53,504 nt of DNA from an uncultured bacterium (GCA_903934795.1 CAIZPE010000123.1:1-53504); one strand, 5' to 3'; shown: positions 1-8,166, numbered from the stretch's first letter. A program made the numbers and translations. The notes: generated from the sequence alone by a model not told the origin.

Positions 1-943
1 CGCTGGTGCCGGCCGCGTGCGCGGCGGTCTCGGGCGCGACCACGCCCAAGAACTCGCCCGTTCCGAAGCGCGCGCCATTGGGCGAGAAGCGCGTGGCCAT
101 GCCGGAGCGCATGAACGAGGCCGGCGTGGCGCCGCCGGGGGTGATGCCCATCCAGCAGCCGATCAGGGTGCCGCGGATCGCGGTGGCCCAGTAGCGCGGC
201 AGCTTTTTCCAGGTGTCGAGAACCACCCGCGCGTTGATGCCCGAGCGCCCGCCTTTGAACGCGAGGCCTTCCTCCATGGTGACGAGGATCTCGCCCACGC
301 CGAACAGGCCGATCACCGCCACCAGGAAGTCGAAACCGCGCAGCAGCTCCTGCTGGCCGAAGGTGAGGCGCAACTGGCCGGTGACGGTGTCCATGCCCAC
401 CGCACCCAGCGCGAAGCCGAGCATCATGGCCGCGATGGTCTTGTAGGCCTTGTTGCCGCTCATGCCCACGAAGCTGCAGAAGGTGAGGAACTGCACCGCG
501 AAGAACTCCGCCGGGCCGAACTTCAGCGCGAACTTCGCCACCACCGGCGCCAGGAAGGTGACCATCAGCACCGAGAGCAGCGCGCCGAAGAACGACGAGG
601 TGAAGGCGGCGGTCAGCGCCTCGCCGGCGCGGCCCTGCTGGGCAAGCGGATAGCCGTCGAAGGTGGTGGCCACCGACCAGGGTTCGCCCGGGATGTTGAA
701 CAGGATCGAGGTGATCGCCCCGCCGAACAGCGCGCCCCAGTAGATGCACGAGAGCATGATGATCGCGCTGGCCGGCGGCATGGTGAAGGTGAGCGGCAGC
801 AGGATCGCCACGCCGTTGGCGCCGCCCAGGCCGGGCAGCACGCCGATCAGCACGCCCAGCACGATGCCCAGCAGCATGAATCCGAAGTTCTGCAGCGACA
901 GCGCGACCGAGAAGCCGTGCATCAGGTTGCCGAGGTCTTCCAT
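1..943 (-). CDS. tctA: Tripartite tricarboxylate transporter large permease TctA (partial, 3' end outside window)
   Basis: Large membrane subunit of a tripartite tricarboxylate (TTT) transporter, which uses ion gradients to import carboxylates captured by a periplasmic Bug protein. Reading from the ATG at 943 gives about 314 residues with no stop before the window edge, against roughly 500 for the family. The hallmark segments are visible: GVLPGLGG near residues 34-41 and a Gly-rich stretch with GALFGGAITS and FNIPGEP near residues 65-84, between long hydrophobic helices. It starts 3 bases after the tctB stop, so the two are probably translated together. The family is clear; the substrate cannot be read from the permease. 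Confidence 0.93.
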   Translation of the reverse strand, partial: MEDLGNLMHGFSVALSLQNFGFMLLGIVLGVLIGVLPGLGGANGVAILLPLTFTMPPASAIIMLSCIYWGALFGGAITSILFNIPGEPWSVATTFDGYPLAQQGRAGEALTAAFTSSFFGALLSVLMVTFLAPVVAKFALKFGPAEFFAVQFLTFCSFVGMSGNKAYKTIAAMMLGFALGAVGMDTVTGQLRLTFGQQELLRGFDFLVAVIGLFGVGEILVTMEEGLAFKGGRSGINARVVLDTWKKLPRYWATAIRGTLIGCWMGITPGGATPASFMRSGMATRFSPNGARFGTGEFLGVVAPETAAHAAGTS

Positions 944-946
944 GGC

Positions 947-1456
947 TCAGAACCCCAGCAGTCGTTCGATCGGGCCCTTGGGCAGGGACACCAGGAACCA
1001 GCGCTCGAAGAGCATGAACAGCAGCAGCGGCACGCCCACCGAGACCGCGCCCGTGAGCGGCCAGCCGAAGCGGCCATGGCGGCGCATGAAATAGCCGATG
1101 AACAGCGCCGAGGAGACATAGATGCCCACGCCATAGATGGCCGCGACATAGATCGCCGTGGGCACGAACACCTGGGCCACCCGGCCGAGCTGCTCGCGGC
1201 TGGCGAAGGCCTCGCCGGCGCCGATGCCGGCACGAAGCGCATCGACCACGCCGACCATCGCGGCGGCTGCCAGCGCCAGGCCGATGTAGAAAGGGAAGTA
1301 GCCGGCCTGCGGCCCGTCGTCGGCCCAGCCCGCGCCGATGCGGTGGCTGTCCACCGCGACCACCACCCCAACCGCCAGGAAGAACAGCGAGGTGATCAGC
1401 TCGACCTGCGTGTGCCGCAGGCGTGAGGGGGTTTCATCCCCCGTGGGATGGGACAT
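947..1456 (-). CDS. tctB: Tripartite tricarboxylate transporter small permease TctB
   Basis: Small membrane subunit of the TTT transporter, 169 residues, the usual size. The protein has four hydrophobic stretches, near residues 20-36, 55-75, 95-118 and 135-155, with a charged N-terminus. Sequence conservation in TctB is low, so the call rests on size, topology and its place between tctC and tctA. It begins 21 bases after the tctC stop and ends 3 bases before the tctA start, which indicates one transcript. Confidence 0.88.
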   Translation of the reverse strand: MSHPTGDETPSRLRHTQVELITSLFFLAVGVVVAVDSHRIGAGWADDGPQAGYFPFYIGLALAAAAMVGVVDALRAGIGAGEAFASREQLGRVAQVFVPTAIYVAAIYGVGIYVSSALFIGYFMRRHGRFGWPLTGAVSVGVPLLLFMLFERWFLVSLPKGPIERLLGF

Positions 1457-1477
1457 GGTGGCGCTCCGCTCTCGGGT

Positions 1478-2515
1478 CTACTTGGCCAGGAAGCCGGCTT
1501 CCTGCATCAGGCCCTTGTGGAGCGCCTCGGCCTTGACCAGCCAGTCGTTGAACTCCTTGCCGGTCATGAAACTGTCCTTGAACGCACCCTTCTCGACAAA
1601 CTCCTTCCAGTCGGGGGTGGCGCGCACCTTGCGGAACAGGTCGATGTAGAAGTTGACCTGCTCGGGCGTGACGCCCGGGGGCATGAAGATGCCGCGCAGC
1701 ATCAGGTAATCGACATCGACGCCGGCCTCCTTGCAGGAGACGATGTCGTTCCACGACTGGGTGTCGGTGACCTTGGCCTTGAAGGGCATGCGCTCGTCGT
1801 CGAGCACGCACAACGGGCGCAGCTTGCCGGCACGCCAGTGGGCCACTGCCTCGATCGGGTTGTTCACGGTGGAGTTGACATGCTTGCCCACCAGCTGCAC
1901 CGCCACATCGCCGCCGCCCTTGAAGGGCACATAGATGAACTTGCGGCCGGCGACCTTCTCGAGCGCGACCGTGATGATCTGGTCTTCCTGGCGCGAACCG
2001 GTCCCGGCCATCTTGAAGGTGGCTGGCGGGGCGGCCTTGACCGCGTCGAGGTATTCGCGGGCGGTCTTGTAGGGCGACTCGGCATTGACCCACAGCACGA
2101 ACTGGTCGAGCGCGAGCATCGACACCGGGGTCATGTCCTTCCAGTTGAACGGCACGCCGGTGCCCAGGGGCGTGGTGAACAGGTTGGACAGGGTGATGAC
2201 GATCTTGTGCGGATCGCCCTTGGCCGACTTGACCTCGAGGAAGCCCTCGGCCCCGGCGCCGCCCGCCTTGTTGACCACGACCAGCGGCTGCTTCATGAGG
2301 GAGTGCTTGCTGATGACGCCCTGCAGGAAGCGCGCCATCTGGTCGGCACCGCCCCCGGTGCCGGCCGGCACCACGAACTCCACCGGCTTGGTGGGTTCCC
2401 AGGCTGCTGTTGCGTTCAATGAAACCGCAAGACCGGCTGCGAGCGCCAGCCCTCTCGCAGCGCGTTGCAGGCCAAGGGAGACAGCCGCAGGGAAGAGCGT
2501 TGATTGTTTTAGCAT
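1478..2515 (-). CDS. tctC: Bug-family periplasmic substrate-binding protein TctC
   Basis: Solute-binding protein of the TTT transporter, expected in the periplasm. I chose the ATG at 2515, giving 345 residues, because it opens a normal signal peptide (MLKQST, then a hydrophobic stretch ending near AWEP at about residue 38). Starting further upstream would put a non-signal-like 39-residue tail in front. After the signal come PVEFVVPAGTGGGAD and a series of Bug-type motifs including GSRQEDQ and PFKGGGD. The family is greatly expanded in Burkholderiales and binds many mono- to tricarboxylates, so the ligand is unknown. It is first in the tctCBA operon and divergent from the acyl-CoA synthetase at 2620. 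Confidence 0.92.
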   Translation of the reverse strand: MLKQSTLFPAAVSLGLQRAARGLALAAGLAVSLNATAAWEPTKPVEFVVPAGTGGGADQMARFLQGVISKHSLMKQPLVVVNKAGGAGAEGFLEVKSAKGDPHKIVITLSNLFTTPLGTGVPFNWKDMTPVSMLALDQFVLWVNAESPYKTAREYLDAVKAAPPATFKMAGTGSRQEDQIITVALEKVAGRKFIYVPFKGGGDVAVQLVGKHVNSTVNNPIEAVAHWRAGKLRPLCVLDDERMPFKAKVTDTQSWNDIVSCKEAGVDVDYLMLRGIFMPPGVTPEQVNFYIDLFRKVRATPDWKEFVEKGAFKDSFMTGKEFNDWLVKAEALHKGLMQEAGFLAK

Positions 2516-2619
2516 TTGAAACTTTGCCTGGAAGTTGATCGGTATCGTCGGTCGCGGATGGTACTGGCAAGGCCTCCCCGTAGAATCAAAGGTTTGGCCA
2601 ATTAGTCGGGGATTTCCAG
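2516..2619. promoter_or_regulatory. Divergent promoter region tctC / acyl-CoA synthetase
   Basis: This 104-base gap must hold both promoters. On the plus strand TAGAAT at 2581-2586 is a good -10 hexamer, predicting a start near 2593 and a leader of about 27 bases before the ATG at 2620; the -35 is poor. A TTGGCCAA palindrome lies at about 2594-2601, close to that start. No regulator gene is adjacent. Confidence 0.4.
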
Positions 2620-4140
2620 ATGCCGCAAGCAAGCACCCTCGTGGAACTGATGTCGGCAGGCGCCGACGATGCCATCGCCCTCACCGCGCCCGGGGTCGCG
2701 GGTCTGAGCTTCGCGGCGCTGCGCGCCCAGGTGCATGACACCGTGGCCGCGCTCAATGCCATGGGCATCGGCCGTGGCGATCGCGTGGCGATCGTGCTCA
2801 ACAACGGCCCCGAGATGGCCACCGCCTTCATCTCGGTGGCGGCTGGCGCGGCCTCGGCGCCGCTCAATCCGGCGTATCGCGCCGACGAGTTCGAGTTCTA
2901 CCTCTCGGACCTGAACGCGCGCGGCCTGATCGTGGAGGCCGGCAGCACCTCGCCCGCGGTGGAGGTGGCGCGCAAGCTCGGCGTGCGCATCATCGAGCTG
3001 CAGCCGCGGCGCGAAGCAGGCGCCGGCGCGTTCACGCTCGCGGCCGGTCCGGCGGGCACGCCGGCCCAGCCCGGCATGGCGCAGCCCGACGATGTGGCGC
3101 TGGTGCTGCACACCTCGGGCACCACCTCGCGCCCGAAGATCGTGCCGCTCACCCAGCGCAATGTCTGCGCCTCGGCACGCAACATCCGTGGCTTCCTGTC
3201 GCTCACCGCCGAAGACCGCGGCCTGAACATCATGCCGCTCTTCCACATCCATGGCCTGATCGCCGGCATCCTCGCGCCGCTGTCGGCGGGCGGTCAGGTG
3301 TGCTGCACGCCGGGCTTCAATGCCCTGAAGTTCTTCGCCTGGATGGAGGAGTCGCGGCCCACCTGGTACACCGCCGTGCCCACCATGCACCAGACCATCC
3401 TCAGCCGCGCGGCGAACAACCGCGCGGTGATCGAGGCCAACCCGCTGCGCTTCATCCGCTCCTCGTCGTCGGCCATGCCCACGCAGGTGATCCGCGAGAT
3501 CGAGCAGGTGTTCGGCGCGCCGCTGGTCGAGTCCTACGGCATGACCGAGGCGGCCCACCAGATGGCAGCCAACCCGCTGCCTCCGCGCGAGCGCAAGCCC
3601 GGCTCGGTGGGCATCGCCGCCGGCCCCGAGATGGCGATCATGGATCTGGACGGCCGCCTGCTGCCCCCGGGCGAGACCGGCGAGATCGTGATCCGTGGCG
3701 AGAACGTCACCCTGGGCTACGAGAGCAACCCCAAGGCCAATGCCGAGGCCTTCACCCACGGCTGGTTCCGCACCGGCGACCAGGGCGTGATGGATGCCGA
3801 GGGCTACTTCACCATCACCGGGCGTCTCAAGGAGATCATCAACCGCGGCGGCGAGAAGGTCTCGCCGCGCGAGGTCGACGAGGTGCTGATGGACCATCCC
3901 GCGGTCGCCCAGGTGGTCACCTTCGCGATCCCGCACGACAAGCTCGGCGAGGAGGTGGGCGCCGCGGTGGTGCTGCGCGAGGGCGCAGCCCTGGCCGAGA
4001 AGGAGCTGCGCGAGTTTGCCGCCAAGCGGCTGGCCGACTTCAAGGTGCCGCGCAAGGTGGTGTTTCTGGAGGAGATCCCCAAGGGCGCCACCGGCAAGCT
4101 GCAGCGCATCGGCCTGGCGGCCAAGCTCGGCCTGGCCTGA
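2620..4140 (+). CDS. AMP-dependent acyl-CoA synthetase, oxalyl-CoA synthetase-like
   Basis: Adenylate-forming ligase of 506 residues that would activate a carboxylate with ATP and join it to CoA in the cytoplasm. The phosphate-binding motif is HTSGTTSRPK at 164-173, with Ser where most relatives have Gly; YGMTE lies at 306-310, RTGD at 384-387 and the catalytic-lysine motif GATGKLQR has Lys493. Long stretches, such as PLFHIHGL, TWYTAVPTMHQ and NRGGEKVSPREVD, recall the plant AAE3 / yeast Pcs60 oxalyl-CoA synthetases rather than fatty acyl-CoA synthetases. The divergent TTT transporter makes a small di- or tricarboxylate plausible as substrate; that is inference. No formyl-CoA transferase or oxalyl-CoA decarboxylase is in view. 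Confidence 0.85.
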   Translation: MPQASTLVELMSAGADDAIALTAPGVAGLSFAALRAQVHDTVAALNAMGIGRGDRVAIVLNNGPEMATAFISVAAGAASAPLNPAYRADEFEFYLSDLNARGLIVEAGSTSPAVEVARKLGVRIIELQPRREAGAGAFTLAAGPAGTPAQPGMAQPDDVALVLHTSGTTSRPKIVPLTQRNVCASARNIRGFLSLTAEDRGLNIMPLFHIHGLIAGILAPLSAGGQVCCTPGFNALKFFAWMEESRPTWYTAVPTMHQTILSRAANNRAVIEANPLRFIRSSSSAMPTQVIREIEQVFGAPLVESYGMTEAAHQMAANPLPPRERKPGSVGIAAGPEMAIMDLDGRLLPPGETGEIVIRGENVTLGYESNPKANAEAFTHGWFRTGDQGVMDAEGYFTITGRLKEIINRGGEKVSPREVDEVLMDHPAVAQVVTFAIPHDKLGEEVGAAVVLREGAALAEKELREFAAKRLADFKVPRKVVFLEEIPKGATGKLQRIGLAAKLGLA

Positions 4141-4182
4141 CCCGCCGCCGGCAGCGGCGGGCATGCGGGCTTGCGCTGCCCG
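4141..4182. terminator. GC-rich hairpins between convergent genes
   Basis: A perfect 8-base-pair stem (CCCGCCGC at 4141-4148 with GCGGCGGG at 4154-4161) begins directly after the synthetase stop, and a second 6-base-pair stem (GCGGGC/GCCCGC) follows within about 4165-4181. There is no T tract, so these may only stall polymerase or protect the 3' end. Their place between convergent genes suits a terminator for one or both. Confidence 0.35.
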
Positions 4183-4246
4183 CTGATCGTCGCGCGAGCA
4201 GCCGCTGGCACCCGCGCATCGCGCCCGCCGATCCTGGCGCGCGGGG

Positions 4247-4717
4247 TCAGCAGGCCGGCTGCGCCAGCAGCGCCTCGATCAGCTGCCAGTGGGCATCGGA
4301 CACCGGCGTGATCGACAGCCGGTTACCCCGGCGCAGCACCAGCAGATCGGCCAGTCCGGGGTGGGCACGCAGCTCGGCCAGCGACAGCAGCCGGGTGCGG
4401 CGCAGGGCCTGCACATCACGCAGCAGCCAGCGCGGCGCGTGCACCTGCGCGGTGGGGTCATACCAGGGCGAGGCGGGGTCGAACTGGGTGGGATCGGGGC
4501 GGCACTCGGAGGCGATGCGCGCGATGCCGGCGATGCCCGGCTGCGGACAACTGGAGTGGTAGAAGAGCACCGGGTCTCCCACCTGCATGGCATCGCGCAG
4601 GAAGTTGCGCGCCTGATGGTTGCGCACGCCGGTCCAGGGCACGGTGGCGTCGGGTGCGGCGAGCGCGTCGTCGATGGAGCAGTCCGAGGGCTCGGACTTC
4701 ATCAGCCAGCGGGCCAT
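4247..4717 (-). CDS. EVE domain-containing protein (thymocyte nuclear protein 1-like)
   Basis: Small cytoplasmic protein of 156 residues made of a single EVE domain, a PUA-like fold thought to bind modified bases in nucleic acid. The usual opening WLMKSEPSDCSIDD and the WTGVRNHQARNFLRD segment near residues 28-42 are present, followed by GDPVLFYHSS and a C-terminal LSITPVSDAHW. Length is normal. It lies immediately downstream of 6S RNA and zapA on the same strand. The molecular role of stand-alone EVE proteins in bacteria is unsettled. Confidence 0.9.
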   Translation of the reverse strand: MARWLMKSEPSDCSIDDALAAPDATVPWTGVRNHQARNFLRDAMQVGDPVLFYHSSCPQPGIAGIARIASECRPDPTQFDPASPWYDPTAQVHAPRWLLRDVQALRRTRLLSLAELRAHPGLADLLVLRRGNRLSITPVSDAHWQLIEALLAQPAC

Positions 4718-4749
4718 GGTGAACGCGGGTGTGCTGGTGATGGTGGAAG

Positions 4750-4931
4750 AAGGTGCCCCGCCTGTGCCGGTAGACCGGCATCCTGAACCATGAGGCTCAG
4801 GTCGGCCGCAGCGGGCATCACATCAGGTTCATCCGACGGGGGACGAGCTCAACAGCGACGCGCCATTCGCCACGGCCTGGTACGACACATTGGTTCAAGG
4901 AATGTAAGGCCTTGTCGGACACCGCAGGGCA
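4750..4931 (-). ncRNA. ssrS: 6S RNA (SsrS), RNA polymerase regulator
   Basis: On the minus strand the 5' end TGCCCTGCGGTGTCCG at about 4931 and the 3' end GGGGCACCTTC at about 4750 enclose roughly 182 bases, the size of proteobacterial 6S RNA. The ends pair as the closing stem, and the interior carries ACATTCCTTGAACCAATG and a matching ATGAACC/TGGTTCAGG arm around a bubble. The promoter fits: TACAAT on the minus strand at 4943-4938 places the start 7 bases later at 4931. The position directly downstream of zapA is the conserved location of this gene in beta- and gammaproteobacteria. 6S RNA mimics an open promoter and holds the housekeeping holoenzyme in stationary phase. Exact ends are estimates. 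Confidence 0.85.
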
Positions 4932-4937
4932 GCACAC

Positions 4938-4943
4938 ATTGTA
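4938..4943 (-). promoter_or_regulatory. -10 box of the 6S RNA promoter
   Basis: TACAAT on the minus strand, 6 bases before the inferred 6S RNA 5' end. No good -35 hexamer is visible at 16-18 bases. Confidence 0.55.
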
Positions 4944-4974
4944 GCCCCGGATGCGGCGCCCGCCGTGCCGCCGG

Positions 4975-5271
4975 TCAGAAGAGCGACTCCTGGCGGCGGA
5001 TCTCGGCCTCGAGGGCCTCGTTCACGGCGCGCAGGCGTCGCGCGCTGTCGGGCCCGGGCGCGGCGGGCTGGCGGGCGAGGATGAGCTGCTCGGCAAGCTG
5101 CAGTGCCGCGCCGATGGCGATGCGGTCGAGGTGGGTGAGCCGGTTCTCGTCGCGCACCGTGCGCATGGTCTGGTCGACCAGCGCGGCGGCCTCGATCAGG
5201 CGGGGCTTTTCGTCGGGGCCGACCGCAAGACGGTAGTCGCGGTCGAGGATGCGCACATCGATCTGTTCCAT
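4975..5271 (-). CDS. zapA: Cell division protein ZapA
   Basis: FtsZ-ring-associated protein that cross-links FtsZ filaments at midcell. The protein from the ATG at 5271 is 98 residues and begins MEQIDVRILDRDYRLAV, matching the family N-terminus; a longer reading would only add seven unlike residues. The middle carries LIEAAALVDQTMRTVRDE and the C-terminal half (LTHLDRIAIGAALQLAEQLI onward) is the expected dimerising coiled coil. It starts one base after the stop of the upstream coiled-coil gene (TGA-C-ATG), indicating translational coupling, and 6S RNA follows downstream. Confidence 0.92.
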   Translation of the reverse strand: MEQIDVRILDRDYRLAVGPDEKPRLIEAAALVDQTMRTVRDENRLTHLDRIAIGAALQLAEQLILARQPAAPGPDSARRLRAVNEALEAEIRRQESLF

Positions 5272-5272
5272 G

Positions 5273-5479
5273 TCATTCCTGCGGGGCGGCATCGGGAAGC
5301 CGCCCCAGCGCGCTGCGCACCTGCGCCCTGGCTTCGTCCATGCGCTGGCGCAGGGTCTGCTGCGCGAGGCGGGCGTCCTCGAGCGCCTGGCGCAGCTGGC
5401 GGTTTTCGTCGGCGAGCCGCTGGCTGCCGGCGATCAGCTGCTGGATCTGGCCTTCCAGCCGGTCGAGTTCGGGGTCCAT
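5273..5479 (-). CDS. Small coiled-coil protein upstream of zapA (ZapB-like / TIGR02449 type)
   Basis: A 68-residue protein starting at the ATG at 5479 (MDPELDRLEGQIQQLI). Almost the whole length is a heptad-rich helix dense in Leu, Gln, Arg and Glu, with a short Pro-containing tail. Small coiled-coil proteins of this kind commonly precede zapA in proteobacteria and are annotated as ZapB-like or TIGR02449 family, suggesting a division-ring accessory role. That role is inferred from context; the sequence itself only shows a coiled coil. Confidence 0.75.
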   Translation of the reverse strand: MDPELDRLEGQIQQLIAGSQRLADENRQLRQALEDARLAQQTLRQRMDEARAQVRSALGRLPDAAPQE

Positions 5480-5540
5480 GCGCCGATGGTAGGCAGGGTG
5501 GTGAGGGGGGTCAAGCGCGGGCCTGCGGTAGCATCGCCCG

Positions 5541-7853
5541 ATGGTTGAGCGCTTCTTGTGCCGCGGGCTGCGCGGCGCCTTCCTTGCGTGCGTGATGGCG
5601 GTCGCGGCGGGCCTCGCCCTGCTGTCCCTGCCTGCGGCCGCGCAGGGTACGCGGGTGGAGGCGGTGGAGGTGGCGCTGGTGGCGCGCGATGCCGCGGCGG
5701 TGGCCGGGCGGCCGCTGCAGGTGGCCCTGCGCATCCGCCACGATCCGCACTGGCACAGCTACTGGCGCAATCCCGGCGACTCCGGCCTGCCCACGCGGCT
5801 CGAGTGGCGTCTGCCGCCGGGCTGGCAGGCCGGCGAGATCCGCTGGCCGGCGCCGCAGCGGGTGCTGATCGGCCCGCTCGCCAACTTTGTCTACGAAGAT
5901 GAGGTCCTGCTGCCGGTGAGCCTGAGCGTCCCGGCGCAGGCCGCCGGGCAGGTCACCCTGCAGGCTCAGGCCCATTGGCTGATGTGCCGCGATGTCTGCA
6001 TCCCTGGCGAGGCCAGCCTGTCGCTGTCGCTCCCGGTGCAGGCCGCGGGCGAGCCGCCCGCCTCGCCGCACCGCGCGGCCATCGATGCCACGCTGGCCGC
6101 GCTGCCGGTGTCGCCGCTGCCGGCGCAGGCCCTGCTGGCCGAGGGGCGGCTGTCGCTGCGCCTGGCGGCCGCGGCACTCGGGCGGGCCGAGTTTTTCCCT
6201 TACGAGGAAGGCAAGCTGCAGGCGGCGGCGCCCCAGCGGCTCATGCGTCTGCCCGATGGCAGCCACCGGCTCGACATCGCGCTTGCCGAGCCCGTGCAGG
6301 GCGAGGCCTTGTCCCTCTCGACCACGCCCCGTGCGCTGGGTGTCATCCGCCTCGATGACCGGGTGAGCGAGGTGGTGGCGGTGGCCGCGAGCGGTCCCAT
6401 GCCTGTTGGCGAACCGGTGAGCGAGGCGCTCGGCCGGCAGCTGCTGCCCGCGGCGGGCCGAGCGGGCGGTGGCGGGCTCATCGCGCCGAGCGGCCCGCAG
6501 GCTGCCGCAAAGTCGGCCGTTTCGGGCCCGGGTTCGCTGTGGCTTGCCTTGCTGTTCGGCGCGCTGGGCGGGCTCATCCTCAACCTCATGCCCTGCGTGT
6601 TCCCGGTGGTCGGGCTCAAGGTGATGGGGTTCGTGGGGCATGGCCCCGCGCAGGCGCGCCGGGCGGCGATCGCCTTCGCCCTTGGCGTGCTTGCCACCTT
6701 CCTCGGGCTGGCCGGACTGCTGCTGGCGCTGCGTGCGGCCGGGCAGGCGGTGGGCTGGGGCTTTCAGCTGCAGTCGCCGGTGTTCGTGGCGCTGCTCGCG
6801 CTGCTCTTCGTGCTGATCGCGCTCAATTTCGCCGGCCTGTTCGAGGTGGGCATGAGCCTCACCCGTCTGGGCGGCGTCGAAGCGGCGATCACCGCCGGCT
6901 CGCTTGCACGCCCCGGCGGCGGTCTGCCCGGGGCCTTCGGCTCGGGCGCGCTGGCGGTGCTGGTGGCCACGCCCTGCACCGCGCCCTTCATGGGCTCGGC
7001 GCTGGGCTTCACGCTGGGCGAGCCGGCGCCGGTGGTGCTGGCGGTCTTCGCGGCGATCGCCGCCGGCATGGCGCTGCCGTATCTGGTGCTGGGCTTCATG
7101 CCGGCGCTGATTGTCCGCCTGCCGCGGCCGGGTCGCTGGATGGAGAGCCTGCGTCAGTTCATGGCCTTCCCCATGCTGGCCAGCGCGGCCTGGCTGGCCT
7201 GGGTGCTCGGGCAGCAGGCGGGCATCGACGCAGTGCTCGGGCTGGCGATCGGCGCGGTGCTGCTGTCGCTGGCGGGCTGGATCGTCGGGCGCTTCGCGCA
7301 GCCGGCCGCGGCTACCCGTCGCCCGTTTTCCGTCGCCCTGGCGCTGGGCGCGGCGATTGCCGGCGTGTGGGTCACCCTGATGCCGCTGTCCCAGGGGCGA
7401 CCGGCCTCCGGTGATGAGTCCGCCGCTGGCGGCGGCGCCCCCGCGCCCGGGGCAGGCGCGCCGCAGGCTTCGGGCGCCGCCGCCCCGGCGACGGGCGCTC
7501 CCGCGGCCACCGACTGGCAGCCCTGGAGCGAAGCCCGGGTTGCCCAGGCCATCGCCCAGGGCCAGCCGGTGTTCATCGACTTCACCGCGGCCTGGTGTGT
7601 GAGCTGCCAGGCCAACAAGCGTCTGGCCCTCGAGCGCGAGTCGGTGCGCGAGGCCTTCGCGCGCGCCGGGGTGCTGCGCCTGCGCGCCGACTGGACCCGC
7701 CACGATCCGGCGATCACCGCCGCGCTGGCCCGTCATGGCCGCCATGGCGTGCCGCTCTATCTGCTGCATCGGCCCGGCCAGGCCCAGCCGCTGATCCTGC
7801 CCGAGATCCTCACCCCGGGGCTGCTGCTCGAGGCGCTGGCCGGCCTGCGCTGA
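5541..7853 (+). CDS. dsbD: Thiol:disulfide interchange protein DsbD (ScsB-like, large form)
   Basis: Inner-membrane protein that carries electrons from cytoplasmic thioredoxin to periplasmic substrates. Of its 770 residues, about 1-35 form a signal peptide. The periplasmic N-terminal domain carries the pair Cys149/Cys153 (MCRDVCIPGE). The CcdA-like membrane domain starts near 335 with Cys352 (LMPCVFPV) and Cys479 (ATPCTAP). After a Pro/Ala/Gly-rich linker comes a C-terminal thioredoxin-fold domain with CVSC at 686-689. It is well over the roughly 565 residues of E. coli DsbD, and the CRDVC arrangement looks like ScsB-type relatives. The ATG at 5541 lacks a Shine-Dalgarno and lies 6 bases after TAGCAT (5529-5534). 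Confidence 0.9.
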   Translation: MVERFLCRGLRGAFLACVMAVAAGLALLSLPAAAQGTRVEAVEVALVARDAAAVAGRPLQVALRIRHDPHWHSYWRNPGDSGLPTRLEWRLPPGWQAGEIRWPAPQRVLIGPLANFVYEDEVLLPVSLSVPAQAAGQVTLQAQAHWLMCRDVCIPGEASLSLSLPVQAAGEPPASPHRAAIDATLAALPVSPLPAQALLAEGRLSLRLAAAALGRAEFFPYEEGKLQAAAPQRLMRLPDGSHRLDIALAEPVQGEALSLSTTPRALGVIRLDDRVSEVVAVAASGPMPVGEPVSEALGRQLLPAAGRAGGGGLIAPSGPQAAAKSAVSGPGSLWLALLFGALGGLILNLMPCVFPVVGLKVMGFVGHGPAQARRAAIAFALGVLATFLGLAGLLLALRAAGQAVGWGFQLQSPVFVALLALLFVLIALNFAGLFEVGMSLTRLGGVEAAITAGSLARPGGGLPGAFGSGALAVLVATPCTAPFMGSALGFTLGEPAPVVLAVFAAIAAGMALPYLVLGFMPALIVRLPRPGRWMESLRQFMAFPMLASAAWLAWVLGQQAGIDAVLGLAIGAVLLSLAGWIVGRFAQPAAATRRPFSVALALGAAIAGVWVTLMPLSQGRPASGDESAAGGGAPAPGAGAPQASGAAAPATGAPAATDWQPWSEARVAQAIAQGQPVFIDFTAAWCVSCQANKRLALERESVREAFARAGVLRLRADWTRHDPAITAALARHGRHGVPLYLLHRPGQAQPLILPEILTPGLLLEALAGLR

Positions 7854-7914
7854 ACGGAATGCCGGCCCGATCGGGTCGGCGGGCGGCGCAGACCCCGGTG
7901 CTAGACTGGCTGGG

Positions 7915-8135
7915 CTTTCGGTGCATCGCCCGCAGTCGTCGGGCGGCGTTAAACGGGAAACAGAGGGTCCGCCCGGCGTCCAGCCGGTCAGCCCAACCTG
8001 TGCTGCCCCCGCAACGGTAAGCAGGCGCGATCGCCGCTATGGCGGTCGCGGGCGGTTCCATGCCACTGGGGTCCGGTCATGCCGGCCCTGGGAAGGCGAA
8101 TCGCTCGGTCCTGCCAGCCCGGATACCGGCCGAGA
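7915..8135 (+). promoter_or_regulatory. Cobalamin (B12) riboswitch
   Basis: Coenzyme-B12-sensing leader controlling btuB. The conserved blocks appear in the right order: TTAAACGGGAA at 7949-7959, GCTGCCCCCGCAACGGTAA at 8002-8020, GCCACTG at 8062-8068, CTGGGAAGGCG at 8088-8098 and the B12 box AGCCCGGATACCGGCC at 8116-8131. A possible -10 (TAGACT, 7902-7907) lies just upstream. Family knowledge says cobalamin binding represses the downstream uptake gene, usually by hiding the ribosome binding site in Gram-negative bacteria. Confidence 0.95.
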
Positions 8136-8166
8136 GGGAGAAGGGGTTTCCCTTCATGTCGCCAAC

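Noticed and set aside
17-1426. A long open frame of about 470 codons on the plus strand over tctA/tctB
   Set aside because: It is opposite clear TTT permease genes, its product is a His/Arg/Gln-rich composition typical of antisense frames in GC-rich DNA, and it matches no family.
5511-7769. A minus-strand open frame of about 750 codons opposite dsbD
   Set aside because: Low-complexity Arg/Gly/His/Gln composition; dsbD on the other strand has all family motifs.
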